A stretch of DNA of 45,240 bases from an uncultured Bacteroidia bacterium (GTDB lineage: Bacteria; Bacteroidota; Bacteroidia; Bacteroidales; CAJPTX01): contig CAMXWF010000019.1 in NCBI GenBank assembly GCA_947252645.1, positions 1-45,240 on the forward strand, read 5' to 3'. Position numbers and translations under genes: made by a program. Positions 9,141 through 17,066 of the stretch are shown here, piece after piece (the first letter of the stretch is position 1; each line of letters starts with the position of its first letter). The notes under the pieces were generated by a model. It ran no database searches, was not told the DNA's origin, and saw only the letters and a program-made list of their open reading frames with translations.

Positions 9141-9884
9141 TCACTCCTCCGCATGGCGCTTTTGCATCCACGGACACCACAAACTCACCGCCGACCTCGA
9201 AGCTCCCTCCCGAAAACGCACCAGGGCACTGAAAATGAGCAGCGGAACCACCAAGAGCGACCAACACACCAGCACCCAGCCAAAACCCGCGTAGGCCTGC
9301 AACCCCTCAGAAAGGTAACCCACGTAGAGCCAGACCACGGCAAAGAGCGCACAGCCCACCCGACGGCGCAGCGACGGCTCCACGCACAGCCACGCCACCA
9401 CTCCGTAGCCTCCAAGCCCCATGGCAAACCATGGAACGGTAGACGTCAACGTGGCCCACACAATCTCCCGCGGGAAACGCACCAGCAAAAAACCAACTGT
9501 CACCGACACCACCACCAAATCCAGCACGAGCTGGAACACATAGCCATAGCTCAACATCGTCCCAAGCAATCGAAAATCCGACAGCGGTAAATGGAGCGTC
9601 AGCTTGAGGCGATGCTGCTGCAGCTCGGGCACAAACTGCGCGCTGCCCAGCACCACCCCCACAAGCAGCGGAAGCCACTTGAAGAGGTGTACCAAATTGA
9701 GATCCTTGAATAGCACCATGGTCCACACCGTGAGTCCCCCCTCAAGGCGTAACGCACGCTGCACCAGCAGCACCGTGAGCACCAGCACCACGCCCCAAAG
9801 CACCACACCGCCCAAGACCACGTAGCGACTCTTAAGCCACTCCTTAAAGAGCAGCGCCTCTAGTGGCTTCAACTTCTTCCCCAT
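9141..9884 (-). CDS. ABC transporter permease, ABC-2-like
   Basis: A 247-residue protein with about six membrane segments, including YVVLGGVVLWGVVLVLTVLL, KWLPLLVGVVLGS, FQLVLDLVVVSVTVGFLL and VLVCWSLLVVPLLIFSAL. It starts MGKKLKPLEALLFKEW, a cytoplasmic N-terminus typical of ABC-2 permeases. The open frame extends 21 codons upstream into the ATPase gene, but the ATG at 9884 has GAGGAGAGGAAG just before it and leaves a 31-bp gap after the ATPase stop, so that start is chosen. It pairs with the ATPase encoded immediately upstream to form an inner-membrane transporter. Direction of transport cannot be read from sequence; no periplasmic binding protein is encoded nearby, which favours export or a mechanical role. 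Confidence 0.85.
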   Translation of the reverse strand: MGKKLKPLEALLFKEWLKSRYVVLGGVVLWGVVLVLTVLLVQRALRLEGGLTVWTMVLFKDLNLVHLFKWLPLLVGVVLGSAQFVPELQQHRLKLTLHLPLSDFRLLGTMLSYGYVFQLVLDLVVVSVTVGFLLVRFPREIVWATLTSTVPWFAMGLGGYGVVAWLCVEPSLRRRVGCALFAVVWLYVGYLSEGLQAYAGFGWVLVCWSLLVVPLLIFSALVRFREGASRSAVSLWCPWMQKRHAEE

Positions 9885-9915
9885 GGCTTCCTCTCCTCTT
9901 ATACAGCGCTGCCCC

Positions 9916-10869
9916 CTAGTACTCACCTGTGAGCGCCACAAAAGCATCCTCTAAATCGTCGGGGCGACGCACGCTCAGGGCCTCGCTTCCCACCCCCGCC
10001 CCCTCCAGCATACCCCGCACGGCCGACTCCGCCTGCAGCGAAGCAAAACGAAGCGAACCGCGATGCCGCTCAGGATGGTAGATCGCCTCGGCTTGCGCTC
10101 CAAGCAAACGCTCCACTTGCTCTAGCTGGTCGCCCGTATAATCGTAGATCCGGCACTCGCGCATGATGCGCTCCACAGGGCACTGCAGGAGAATCCGACC
10201 ATAATCCAGGATGATACACTCCTTGATGAAGCGCTCAAGATCCTGGATGATATGGCTTGTGACGAAAACCGTCTTCCCCTCCGCCACCACGTACTCCTGT
10301 AGATACTCCACGAAGAGCCGACGATAGCCCGGGTCGAGCCCAAGGGTAAAATCGTCCAGGATCAGCAAGTCCGCATTCTGCGCCAAGATAAGCCCCAGCG
10401 CCACCTGGGAGCGCTGGCCGCAGCTCATGCTACCTATGCGCTGCCGCGGAGCTATGCGTAGGCGCGAGACAAGCTCGTAGTACACCGCACGATCCCACCG
10501 CGGGTAGAAGGGCGCAAGGTAACGCTCCACCTGCTCAACGGTCATGAACGGATACTGCACATGCCCCTCAAGCAGCAGGGCAACACGCTGACGTATAGCC
10601 CCGGGCAGGCTCTGGACATCATGCCCAAAAAGCCTACAGCTACCAGCTGACGGCTTAAGGTAGCCGTTGAGTATGTTGATGGTGGTGGTCTTCCCCGTCC
10701 CGTTCTTCCCCAGCAGACCTAAAACACTCCCCGGCGCCACGGTGAAGTTGAGCCCCTGGTATATCATGCGCGCCCCATAGTAGTGCGTCAGGTCTACACA
10801 CTCCACCACTGGGGCCTCCGTAGCCCCTTGTACCACATCCTGCTGCCGTATCCCGCTCCGTGCACTCAT
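9916..10869 (-). CDS. ABC transporter ATP-binding protein
   Basis: A 317-residue ABC ATPase from the ATG at 10869, which has an AGGGGTG ribosome-site-like stretch before it; a GTG seven codons earlier is the alternative. Walker A is GLLGKNGTGKTT, Walker B is LLILDD, the D-loop is GLDPG and the H-loop is TSHIIQDLE. Two departures from the usual pattern are visible: the signature is MSCGQ rather than LSGGQ, and the catalytic glutamate after Walker B is aspartate (LDDFT). The remaining C-terminal 100 residues are a regulatory extension common in ABC-2 ATPases. It is the first gene of the run leading to the permease, DUF4857 and TonB receptor genes, and follows the terminator of the C10 peptidase gene. 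Confidence 0.93.
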   Translation of the reverse strand: MSARSGIRQQDVVQGATEAPVVECVDLTHYYGARMIYQGLNFTVAPGSVLGLLGKNGTGKTTTINILNGYLKPSAGSCRLFGHDVQSLPGAIRQRVALLLEGHVQYPFMTVEQVERYLAPFYPRWDRAVYYELVSRLRIAPRQRIGSMSCGQRSQVALGLILAQNADLLILDDFTLGLDPGYRRLFVEYLQEYVVAEGKTVFVTSHIIQDLERFIKECIILDYGRILLQCPVERIMRECRIYDYTGDQLEQVERLLGAQAEAIYHPERHRGSLRFASLQAESAVRGMLEGAGVGSEALSVRRPDDLEDAFVALTGEY

Positions 10870-10910
10870 CGCCTTCACCCCTGCTGCCACGACGCCCTAA
10901 ACCATCGGCG

Positions 10911-10918
10911 CAAAGGTG
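10911..10918 (-). promoter_or_regulatory. Possible -7 element for the ABC/TonB operon
   Basis: CACCTTTG on the minus strand, one mismatch from the Bacteroides TAnnTTTG element, about 42 bp before the ATPase ATG and downstream of a terminator. No TTTG at the expected -33 distance was found. The same variant occurs before the ABC exporter pair at 33644-33651. Confidence 0.35.
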
Positions 10919-10989
10919 AGAAGCTCCAACGGAGGCACGCATCACCAAAAATGAGGAATTCAGACCACCAGACCGCACGAACACACAAC

Positions 10990-11038
10990 AAAAAGCCTGA
11001 GGCTGCGCGCGGCCTCAACGTCGCGCCAGCCTCAGGCT
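10990..11038 (-). terminator. Rho-independent terminator of the C10 peptidase gene
   Basis: A perfect 12-bp inverted repeat (10994-11005 with 11027-11038), extended by more pairing inside, is followed on the minus strand by TTTTTGTTG. It starts about 24 bp after the peptidase stop codon and separates that gene from the ABC operon. Confidence 0.85.
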
Positions 11039-11061
11039 AGCCCATGGCATAATAGCTGTGC

Positions 11062-13764
11062 CTACCGCTGCACCCGGAGCAACGCCGCGGCGAAGAACCC
11101 CTCGCAATCCTGCGTGCGCACGAGGTAGGCCCCTGGTGCTAGGGCAGAGAGGTCAAGGGAGTAATCTCGCACCTCCCCGCGCTCGCTGTATAGCAGTTGG
11201 CCAGTAAGCGCATAGACCTCCACACGCCGGATTGGGCGCCCCGATGGCAACGCCAACACAACTTGCCCCCCGGTGGGATTGGGATAGAGCGTAAGGACGT
11301 GGGGCTGACTGGGATCCTCCACTGGATTCACCTTCTTTGTCCTTGGCTCCAGCACCGACTTCAGCCACTCCTGAACCCGTTCTGCGGGGTGCTGCACGAT
11401 GGGCAGAGGGGGACCTGCCACAGGGGGCTTGCCCGCCGTCACATCGATCTCCATAGTGGCCGACTCCCCTGAAGCGTCATTAAGACGCATCCAAGCACTC
11501 CCAGTTTTATCCAGCTTCTCCTTCAAAACGTAGACATGCACTTTCGAAATCCCCAGACGCAGCACGTTGGCTGGCTGCTCAAAGGTAATTTCCACAAAAT
11601 CACTCCCTTCCACTGTGTTGAATACGTTCCCGCTGGCTTCATATGAAAACTGCCCACTGGGTCCCTGGGGATCAAAATAGCCCAGCGAAAAAAGCCCCTC
11701 ATAGTAAGTATTAGGTGCTTGATTCTTAAGGCGAACCTTGATCTGGAGTACATCGTCTTGGGTTGCGGAGAGCTTGGATTCAACAAACTCGGCTATTGGC
11801 CACAAGGAGCTATCAACGTTTTCAGAGGAGACCGTAACCTGCACAGGTGCGCCTAGCATATCGTGAGGCCTCCCCTGCCAGCGCTTATCGTAGGCAAAAC
11901 TCGCGCTCGCATCCCACACCGGCACAACGTACGGCATACTGCGCCACTCGCTAGGGGTAACAACCTGGGTAAAGGTGATGCTCTCTCCTGGAAGCAGGTA
12001 GGTGCTGGTAAAATAGACATGATCTGGATTCACTGTGTCTGTGCTATTCTCCAACAGCGCCATACCCACGTTGGCCGCATAGGGCGCAGTGCCCTCATTG
12101 GTAAACTTGGTCTCCAGCTTGGCGAAAAGGCCCTTATGCACCGTGGAAGCTGTAAGCTGGCCAGCCAGCTTGACTACTGGCTGCTGGTAGTACGCCAGCT
12201 CACACTTATCGCCCTTCACCGTCACCTTGATGGCCGGGGCCTCGTGCTTATGCAGGCGCAGCGTCTCCCAAGCTCCGCCATCACTCTTCGCCACGGGGTA
12301 AAGCAAGTATGTACCATCGGGCACGCCTCGCATGTTGACGTTGAAATTGGAATACTCATCCTTCTGGAAAAAGCCCGCAGAAAGCTTTATGGTGCGTGGG
12401 GTAAAGGTCTTGACCTCAACCCCATCGAGCTGCGCCAGGCGCATGGCCACCTGGCAGTTCGAGGCCGTAGCGCCATAGTTGATAAGGTGGCTAACCTTGA
12501 TGTTGGTCAGCGCCGCTTTGGTCTTGGTAACCACGGGCGTTTGCCCCTCGGGTAGGAGGGGAGACCCATCGGCCAAGAGCAAACGGTCGGCCACCATGGG
12601 AAGGGGAAGCCCCGGAATCGGGTCCATGTAGCCAGGCTGCATACCCTGCATAAAGCCCTGGGCTACCACATAGCCACCATCCGCCCCAGCACCTATGCCC
12701 TGGTAGTTAGGGGTAAGATCGGTCAACAGGTAGTAGCCATTGCCATAGCCGCTCCACCCCCAGTTGAAGTGGTAACGGCCTGCACCATCGTAGCCATCGC
12801 ACACAAAGGCATGTCCTCCCTGACCCGCAGTGCCCGAATAGTAGACCGGGCGCCCGGCCTGCAGCTCACGAACTACCAGCTGCTCCCATTCCTCATCTGT
12901 ATAGTAGGCGCGAAGGCAAATCCGAAGATCAGAATGGTAGAGAAAGTTTTTGACCATCCCGACCAGTGCATCCAAATCGTACGCCGAGCTCTCCTCCTTC
13001 CCATAGCTCATCTTGGATGCCATCCCCAAGTCGCGGCTAAGCTTAGCTACCTCTTGCTGCTGCGCAGGGGAACTCGTTGCACCGTAGCGCGGAGGAAGCA
13101 AGCTGTAATCGTATTTGTGGTCGCCCGAACTCAGGGAGTACGGGATCAGATCCCCTGTGCTACCCCCATCAAGATAGTAGCCCCCCTCGCCCACAGACTG
13201 CGGAGGCCAGCAATAGTAACGACACAGCTGCGCAAGGGCCGTCGCCACGCAACCCACGTAGGGCTTCTTCCCCGAAAGCTCAGGGAGTAAACCGTTATAC
13301 GGGGCCCCCTGATCCCACATAAGCTCCATGAGCAACGGCTTGATGGGCGCCACATTAGGATGCTTTACCCCCCGAACACGCCCAAATGCGCCCGCAGGCA
13401 GCGAGGCCACCTGCTCCCAATGGCGCAAATAGGCCTGAAGCCCCGCAGGCAAGCTATCGCATACAAAGCGGGCATCGGGCGAGTAGCCGATGATCGCCGG
13501 CAGGGCCTCTTGCCCAGACACTATGGCAAAGCCCTCCCCGCGCCCAGGGCGCGTGGTAAACACATAGTAGGCCGGCTCGCTATTGGCCAGCCGCTTCTCG
13601 GTAAGAAGGGTCAGCCGCTCGCCCCGCACGCGCGGCTGGGGCAAAACCCCCGCAGCCACCGCCCGCGCCTGCTCCAAGCTACGAGACTGCGCATAGAGCG
13701 CACTGCCAAAGGGCAGTAAAAGCAAGAACACCAACCAAAGTAAGCCGCAATGATAATTGTTCAT
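11062..13764 (-). CDS. Secreted C10 (streptopain-like) cysteine peptidase with T9SS sorting domain
   Basis: A 900-residue secreted peptidase from the ATG at 13764 (MNNYHCGLLWLVFLLLL, signal cleaved after ALYAQ); an 88-codon open extension upstream has no signal-like features and is rejected. Residues about 27-130 are a propeptide (VAAGVLPQ, YYVFTTRPGRGEGFAIVSG). The C10 domain follows, with catalytic Cys near 172 in GCVATALAQL, catalytic His near 318 in GGHAFVCDGYD, and the downstream FNWGWSGYGNGYY motif. A long region of beta-rich domains (about 360-800) precedes a type A T9SS C-terminal signal (LYPNPTGGQVVLALPSG, LSALAPGAYLVRTQ). Relatives include PrtT and interpain, which degrade host proteins. 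The protein is expected to cross the outer membrane by T9SS and be anchored or released there. A terminator follows the gene. Confidence 0.95.
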   Translation of the reverse strand: MNNYHCGLLWLVFLLLLPFGSALYAQSRSLEQARAVAAGVLPQPRVRGERLTLLTEKRLANSEPAYYVFTTRPGRGEGFAIVSGQEALPAIIGYSPDARFVCDSLPAGLQAYLRHWEQVASLPAGAFGRVRGVKHPNVAPIKPLLMELMWDQGAPYNGLLPELSGKKPYVGCVATALAQLCRYYCWPPQSVGEGGYYLDGGSTGDLIPYSLSSGDHKYDYSLLPPRYGATSSPAQQQEVAKLSRDLGMASKMSYGKEESSAYDLDALVGMVKNFLYHSDLRICLRAYYTDEEWEQLVVRELQAGRPVYYSGTAGQGGHAFVCDGYDGAGRYHFNWGWSGYGNGYYLLTDLTPNYQGIGAGADGGYVVAQGFMQGMQPGYMDPIPGLPLPMVADRLLLADGSPLLPEGQTPVVTKTKAALTNIKVSHLINYGATASNCQVAMRLAQLDGVEVKTFTPRTIKLSAGFFQKDEYSNFNVNMRGVPDGTYLLYPVAKSDGGAWETLRLHKHEAPAIKVTVKGDKCELAYYQQPVVKLAGQLTASTVHKGLFAKLETKFTNEGTAPYAANVGMALLENSTDTVNPDHVYFTSTYLLPGESITFTQVVTPSEWRSMPYVVPVWDASASFAYDKRWQGRPHDMLGAPVQVTVSSENVDSSLWPIAEFVESKLSATQDDVLQIKVRLKNQAPNTYYEGLFSLGYFDPQGPSGQFSYEASGNVFNTVEGSDFVEITFEQPANVLRLGISKVHVYVLKEKLDKTGSAWMRLNDASGESATMEIDVTAGKPPVAGPPLPIVQHPAERVQEWLKSVLEPRTKKVNPVEDPSQPHVLTLYPNPTGGQVVLALPSGRPIRRVEVYALTGQLLYSERGEVRDYSLDLSALAPGAYLVRTQDCEGFFAAALLRVQR

Positions 13765-13889
13765 AGTAGCAGATGGTTTTCCTAAAGTCGTGATGGCGTA
13801 GAGACACCCTGTGGTCCGCATGCATCTCGCTCGCCCCTCAGCCCCGGCAGGCAGAAAGCAGACACCATAGCAGCAGCAAGCCCAACGGG

Positions 13890-14879
13890 CTAAAAACGCT
13901 CGTACTTGTAGGTATACATGACCCGGTAGCGGTAGGGGGCATAGTAAGACTGCACCTTGACCATGTCGCCCGCAGGATTGAACTCCGACTCCTTCTGCGA
14001 AACCAGCGACGGATCGCCATCCACCCAATGCTCCTCTATCAAATTTCCCCGGTCATCGTACTTGTAGTTGTTGTTCTCTATCTCGGGCCCCGCGGTCTGC
14101 CTCTGGTAGATCTGCGTAAGGCGATTCTGCTTATCGAACACATAGCGCAGCCGGTAGCGCAGGTTCCCCGCGTACGACTCCGACTCCGTGGCCACCTGGC
14201 CGCTGGACGTGTAGGTATACTCTAGGCGACGGAGCTCCTTGCCGTCAGAGCCAAACTGCACATCGGAGAGCAGCTGGCCCTGGCCGTTGTAGCTCTTCTC
14301 CACGCTATAGGGCTCACCGCGCCGAGGAGTCACGTGGATGGTCTGCTTGTTGCCGTTGTACGTATAGGTCCACCGCTCCCCCACCGTGTTATCCGAGTTA
14401 TAGCGCGTGATGTTGGATAGCTTCCCATTGGGAAGGTAATTGTAGATGACGCGGTAGTTGCTCACGCCGTCAAAGCCGCTCTCGGTCTTCTTCTGCCCCT
14501 TGCTATCATAGGTGAACTTCTGGCGGAAGAAAATGCGCATCTGCGTGTGGCCATTCTCGTCCGTGGTCGGCTCCTCCTTGCGATATTCCACCCGCTGCCC
14601 CTGGTCGTCATAGGCATAGTAGAGGCGCGAAGACTCATCGCCATTGGCCCGATAATTGACCACCGTCAGCGGATTCCCGCTCTTGTCGTAGGTCGTACGC
14701 GTCACCAAATAGCCCTCCTCCTGGGGCGCCCCACGCTTAAACTTATGGGCATATTGCTCAGCCACCTTGACGTTGTTGGCCTTCATGCGCTCGCGCTCCA
14801 TGGCATCGCGATCCAACTGCGCCAGGCTGAGGGTGGGGAGTAATGTGACCACTGCCAAAAGGACTACTATCCGTGTCAT
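13890..14879 (-). CDS. Secreted YD-repeat-like (RHS-type) protein
   Basis: A 329-residue secreted protein with a signal peptide (MTRIVVLLAVVTLLPTLSLA). The mature part is built of beta-hairpin repeats of the YD/RHS type, for example TYDKSGNPLTVVNYRANGD, YAYDDQGQRVEYR, TYDSKGQKKTES, NYLPNGKLSNITRYNSDN, YNGQGQLLSD and YDDRGNLIEEHW. These repeats form extended sheets or shells in surface and toxin proteins; small members like this one are common in Bacteroidota and have no assigned role. It ends with YTYKYERF and has no T9SS sorting domain. It starts 18 bp after the SiaB-like gene and ends 125 bp before the peptidase start, so the first two probably share a transcript. Confidence 0.75.
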   Translation of the reverse strand: MTRIVVLLAVVTLLPTLSLAQLDRDAMERERMKANNVKVAEQYAHKFKRGAPQEEGYLVTRTTYDKSGNPLTVVNYRANGDESSRLYYAYDDQGQRVEYRKEEPTTDENGHTQMRIFFRQKFTYDSKGQKKTESGFDGVSNYRVIYNYLPNGKLSNITRYNSDNTVGERWTYTYNGNKQTIHVTPRRGEPYSVEKSYNGQGQLLSDVQFGSDGKELRRLEYTYTSSGQVATESESYAGNLRYRLRYVFDKQNRLTQIYQRQTAGPEIENNNYKYDDRGNLIEEHWVDGDPSLVSQKESEFNPAGDMVKVQSYYAPYRYRVMYTYKYERF

Positions 14880-14897
14880 GCTCCTATGATCTTTTAC

Positions 14898-15605
14898 TTA
14901 CGAATCTAACGCCAAATCCTGCTGCGCTACAAACGCCGAGCCGCGCACGAAAGGCAACATGGTGGAGAAGCACAGCAAACACACCCCCTGCACCAGCGCC
15001 GTGGCCCGAAAACGCAAGGGCTGCGCAGACTGGCGCACCACCTTGATCAGCCCAAGACCCGCCCCGCCCTTCGCCGTGTGGCGCCCATTGACCAGCTGGA
15101 TACGATAGCGCGCGCGGAGGTTATCCGGATTGTCCCGGTTCAGCACCTGGAGCTGCGCCCGGATGCGCCCAACCACCGCGCTGGGCGCCACATTGAACAC
15201 CTGGATAGCCAGCCCCTCGCCTGTGAAAGCCACCAACAGGGCACCCGGCTGCTCCTTCGACCCAGAAGGCAGCCCAACACCATGCATACGCACGTTCTGC
15301 AGCAGCTCGATGATCACATTGTTGATGCGCTTCCATTGCCCGACCAGCGCCCCGCATTGCTCAAGCGCAAAAGTAGCCGCATAGTCGGCCAACATCACCA
15401 GCAAATTCTGGCTCACTGGGCCACAGTAGCGTAGAAAAGCCCCCGGCAAGTCGCCGCATACCGCCTGGCACAGCGCATCATACACCCACTCGGGCGGCTG
15501 AAGACCGTCTCCACAGCCATCGCGCAGCCCCCGCAGATCATCCCCTGGATGAACCCCTCCTACGATAGCTCCCACTATGAACCTCGAACCTCCCACCACA
15601 ACCAA
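14898..15605 (-). CDS. SiaB-like GHKL-fold protein kinase / regulator (DUF6272-like)
   Basis: A 235-residue cytoplasmic protein. The N-box-like motif NVIIELLQNVRMHG near residue 95 and the G-box-like KGGAGLGLIKVVRQS near residue 185 mark a GHKL ATPase fold, as in histidine kinases, anti-sigma kinases and SiaB. SiaB-type kinases phosphorylate a small SiaC partner; no SiaC-like gene is visible in this window. The start is uncertain: ATG at 15605 gives a glycine-rich first 40 residues unlike the family, while a GTG at 15485 begins just before YDALCQAVCGDLPGAFLRY, which looks like the true domain start. It lies 18 bp upstream of the YD-repeat gene. A phosphorelay or stress-signalling role is inferred. 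Confidence 0.65.
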   Translation of the reverse strand: MVVVGGSRFIVGAIVGGVHPGDDLRGLRDGCGDGLQPPEWVYDALCQAVCGDLPGAFLRYCGPVSQNLLVMLADYAATFALEQCGALVGQWKRINNVIIELLQNVRMHGVGLPSGSKEQPGALLVAFTGEGLAIQVFNVAPSAVVGRIRAQLQVLNRDNPDNLRARYRIQLVNGRHTAKGGAGLGLIKVVRQSAQPLRFRATALVQGVCLLCFSTMLPFVRGSAFVAQQDLALDS

Positions 15606-15908
15606 CCTCGCAGCCTAACTTAACGACCACGAAGATAGGTCAAAATCACCTAATTATACGGGCAAGAGGAGAATAATGTTCTCCGAGCGCGCAACAACAA
15701 ACTGACAATGAATCCAATAGGACGAACCTGGTGCGCGCTACAACCGCCATGGCGCACCCCCGCACCCCAGCCAACCAACGGGCACACGCCCCTTGCACCC
15801 CGCTACTAGCCCAAGCGCTCCAGCACTCCCACAATGCGCTACTGCCCCCAGACGCAGCGATGCCGCGCGGGCACTACCTCCCGCGCGGCATCACGCGCTG
15901 TAAGCTCG
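15606..15908 (+). other. Intergenic region between SiaB-like gene and tRNA-Pro
   Basis: About 300 bp without a convincing gene. It holds a small inverted repeat, GGAGAA-TAATG-TTCTCC (15668-15684), which could be an operator for the SiaB-like gene, a near-consensus TGATTTTG on the minus strand at 15641-15648, and the strong hairpin at 15859-15892. Confidence 0.5.
15859..15892 (-). terminator. Strong GC hairpin downstream of tRNA-Pro
   Basis: A perfect 13-bp inverted repeat (15859-15871 with 15880-15892, loop of 8) begins 17 bp after the tRNA 3-prime end. There is no T-run on either side, so it may be a processing or pause structure or a terminator that works without a U-tract. Confidence 0.5.
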
Positions 15909-15983
15909 TCGGGGTGGGGAGATTCGAACTCCCGGCCTCGTCGTCCCGAACGACGCGCGCTAACCGGGCTGCGCTACACCCCG
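15909..15983 (-). tRNA. tRNA-Pro (anticodon CGG)
   Basis: A complete cloverleaf on the minus strand. The acceptor stem is CGGGGTG / CACCCCG, followed by discriminator A; D-arm GCGC...GCGC; anticodon stem CGTCG / CGACG with loop TTCGGGA, giving anticodon CGG (reads CCG); T-arm GGGAG-TTCGAAT-CTCCC. The CCA end is not encoded. A consensus promoter lies just upstream. Confidence 0.95.
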
Positions 15984-15999
15984 TGAACCACAACGGCTG

Positions 16000-16033
16000 C
16001 AAAGGTATGCACTTTCCGCCAAATGCACACAAA
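16000..16033 (-). promoter_or_regulatory. Promoter of tRNA-Pro
   Basis: TACCTTTG at 16007-16000 is an exact match to TAnnTTTG, 16 bp before the tRNA. A TTTG at 16033-16030 serves as -33 box with a 22-bp spacer. This -33 box lies inside the T-run of the terminator of the upstream lipoprotein gene. Confidence 0.75.
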
Positions 16034-16061
16034 AAGCGGGGACGCCTACGGCATCCCCGCT
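16031..16061 (-). terminator. Rho-independent terminator of the 16084-16968 lipoprotein gene
   Basis: Minus-strand hairpin AGCGGGGA...TCCCCGCT (16054-16061 with 16035-16042), with further GCC/GGC pairing around a GTA loop, followed by TTTTT. It begins 22 bp after the stop codon. Confidence 0.85.
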
Positions 16062-16083
16062 CCAATACTAACGCCTTAATTCC

Positions 16084-16968
16084 TTACTTGCTAGCGCGAT
16101 ACTTAAACTTGATGAAGCCCTGATGCTTGGCATTCTTGCTGACCGCAGAGCCATCCGCGTTGCCCGCAGCAGAGACCGTCACGATCTCAACCAGGTAGCT
16201 AATATCGCCCTTCACAACTACCACCTGCTCACCGCCGGCAAAAGTCACTGCACCTGCCTCCGCTGTCTTGCCATTAATAGCCGCAGCCAAGCCCTCAGAG
16301 GTGGTCTTATCGTAGTCAAGCTTCGTGGCAAGCTTGATCAGGCTGGCACCATTGGCCGCCTTGAACCCCTTGACGAATTCCTTGCCAGATTCCGAGGTGT
16401 TCACGATATCCGCGTCTGCCGCATCGAAAGCCACAGGCCCTTTGGCGAAGCTAAAGCCGCCCTTGCCTGTCCCCATGGCGTGGTCAATCGCGCCATCCTT
16501 GCTCTCCTTCAACGCCGTGCCCGCAGGGGCGGGGGTAGAGCCGTTGGCCTTGATGCCCCTTTTGAGACTGGACTTCTGGCCGTTGTTATCGTAGACCTCA
16601 ATTTCCAGCTTCGCGCTCGTAACTGGTTCATTGGGAAGTTTCACCTCCAGGATGTAGAGCAGATCTTTGCCATCTATACTCTTCTGTTGAGATTTCAACT
16701 GTATGAAGTCCTTGTCGCCCTTAACGTTACCGCCCTGCTCGTAGGAGACCTTATACTGGACCTTCGTGATCTTGACACCCTCGGCAGGCGTTACAGCGAC
16801 AACGATCTTTCCTGGTGTCACCTCGCCCGCGATAGGCGTCCGCCCATCGGCCCCGTAGAGCTTAATCGTGGGTGCGCTCTTGGTGGCATCGTCCTTCTTG
16901 CAAGCACTGAAGCTCACCGCCACGCCCGCTAGCAATAGGGCTAGCATTAGAACCTTGCTCGTTCTCAT
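16084..16968 (-). CDS. Lipoprotein of unknown function
   Basis: A 294-residue lipoprotein: MRTSKVLMLALLLAGVAV followed by lipobox FSAC at about residue 23, then KKDD. The first half is Ig-like and beta-rich (PTIKLYGADGRTPIAGEV, AKLEIEVYDNNGQKSSLKR), the second half alternates helices and strands (GSAVSKNAKHQGFIKFKYRASK at the end). Many Bacteroidota have such two-domain lipoproteins in the periplasm or on the surface. It is a single-gene unit: the next minus gene upstream (a DMT transporter) is about 100 bp away and a terminator and tRNA follow. No family beyond a generic lipoprotein was recognised. Composition and codon use look like the neighbours. Confidence 0.8.
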   Translation of the reverse strand: MRTSKVLMLALLLAGVAVSFSACKKDDATKSAPTIKLYGADGRTPIAGEVTPGKIVVAVTPAEGVKITKVQYKVSYEQGGNVKGDKDFIQLKSQQKSIDGKDLLYILEVKLPNEPVTSAKLEIEVYDNNGQKSSLKRGIKANGSTPAPAGTALKESKDGAIDHAMGTGKGGFSFAKGPVAFDAADADIVNTSESGKEFVKGFKAANGASLIKLATKLDYDKTTSEGLAAAINGKTAEAGAVTFAGGEQVVVVKGDISYLVEIVTVSAAGNADGSAVSKNAKHQGFIKFKYRASK

Positions 16969-17066
16969 CGTACTACTGTTTATTAATTATTCACTTACCG
17001 GGGCTCCTACTGCCCACACAACGTCCAAAACCTGCAAAAGCTGTGCCAAACTCTAAGCGGGGCCCT

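Noticed and set aside
8121..9590. 489-codon plus-strand open frame
   Set aside because: It lies antisense to the well-supported DUF4857 and permease genes, is rich in His, Arg, Pro and Gln as expected of a mirrored GC-rich frame, and shows no domain.
13765..14028. 88-codon N-terminal extension of the C10 peptidase
   Set aside because: It would hide the clear signal peptide starting at MNNYHCGLL and overlaps the YD-repeat gene end.
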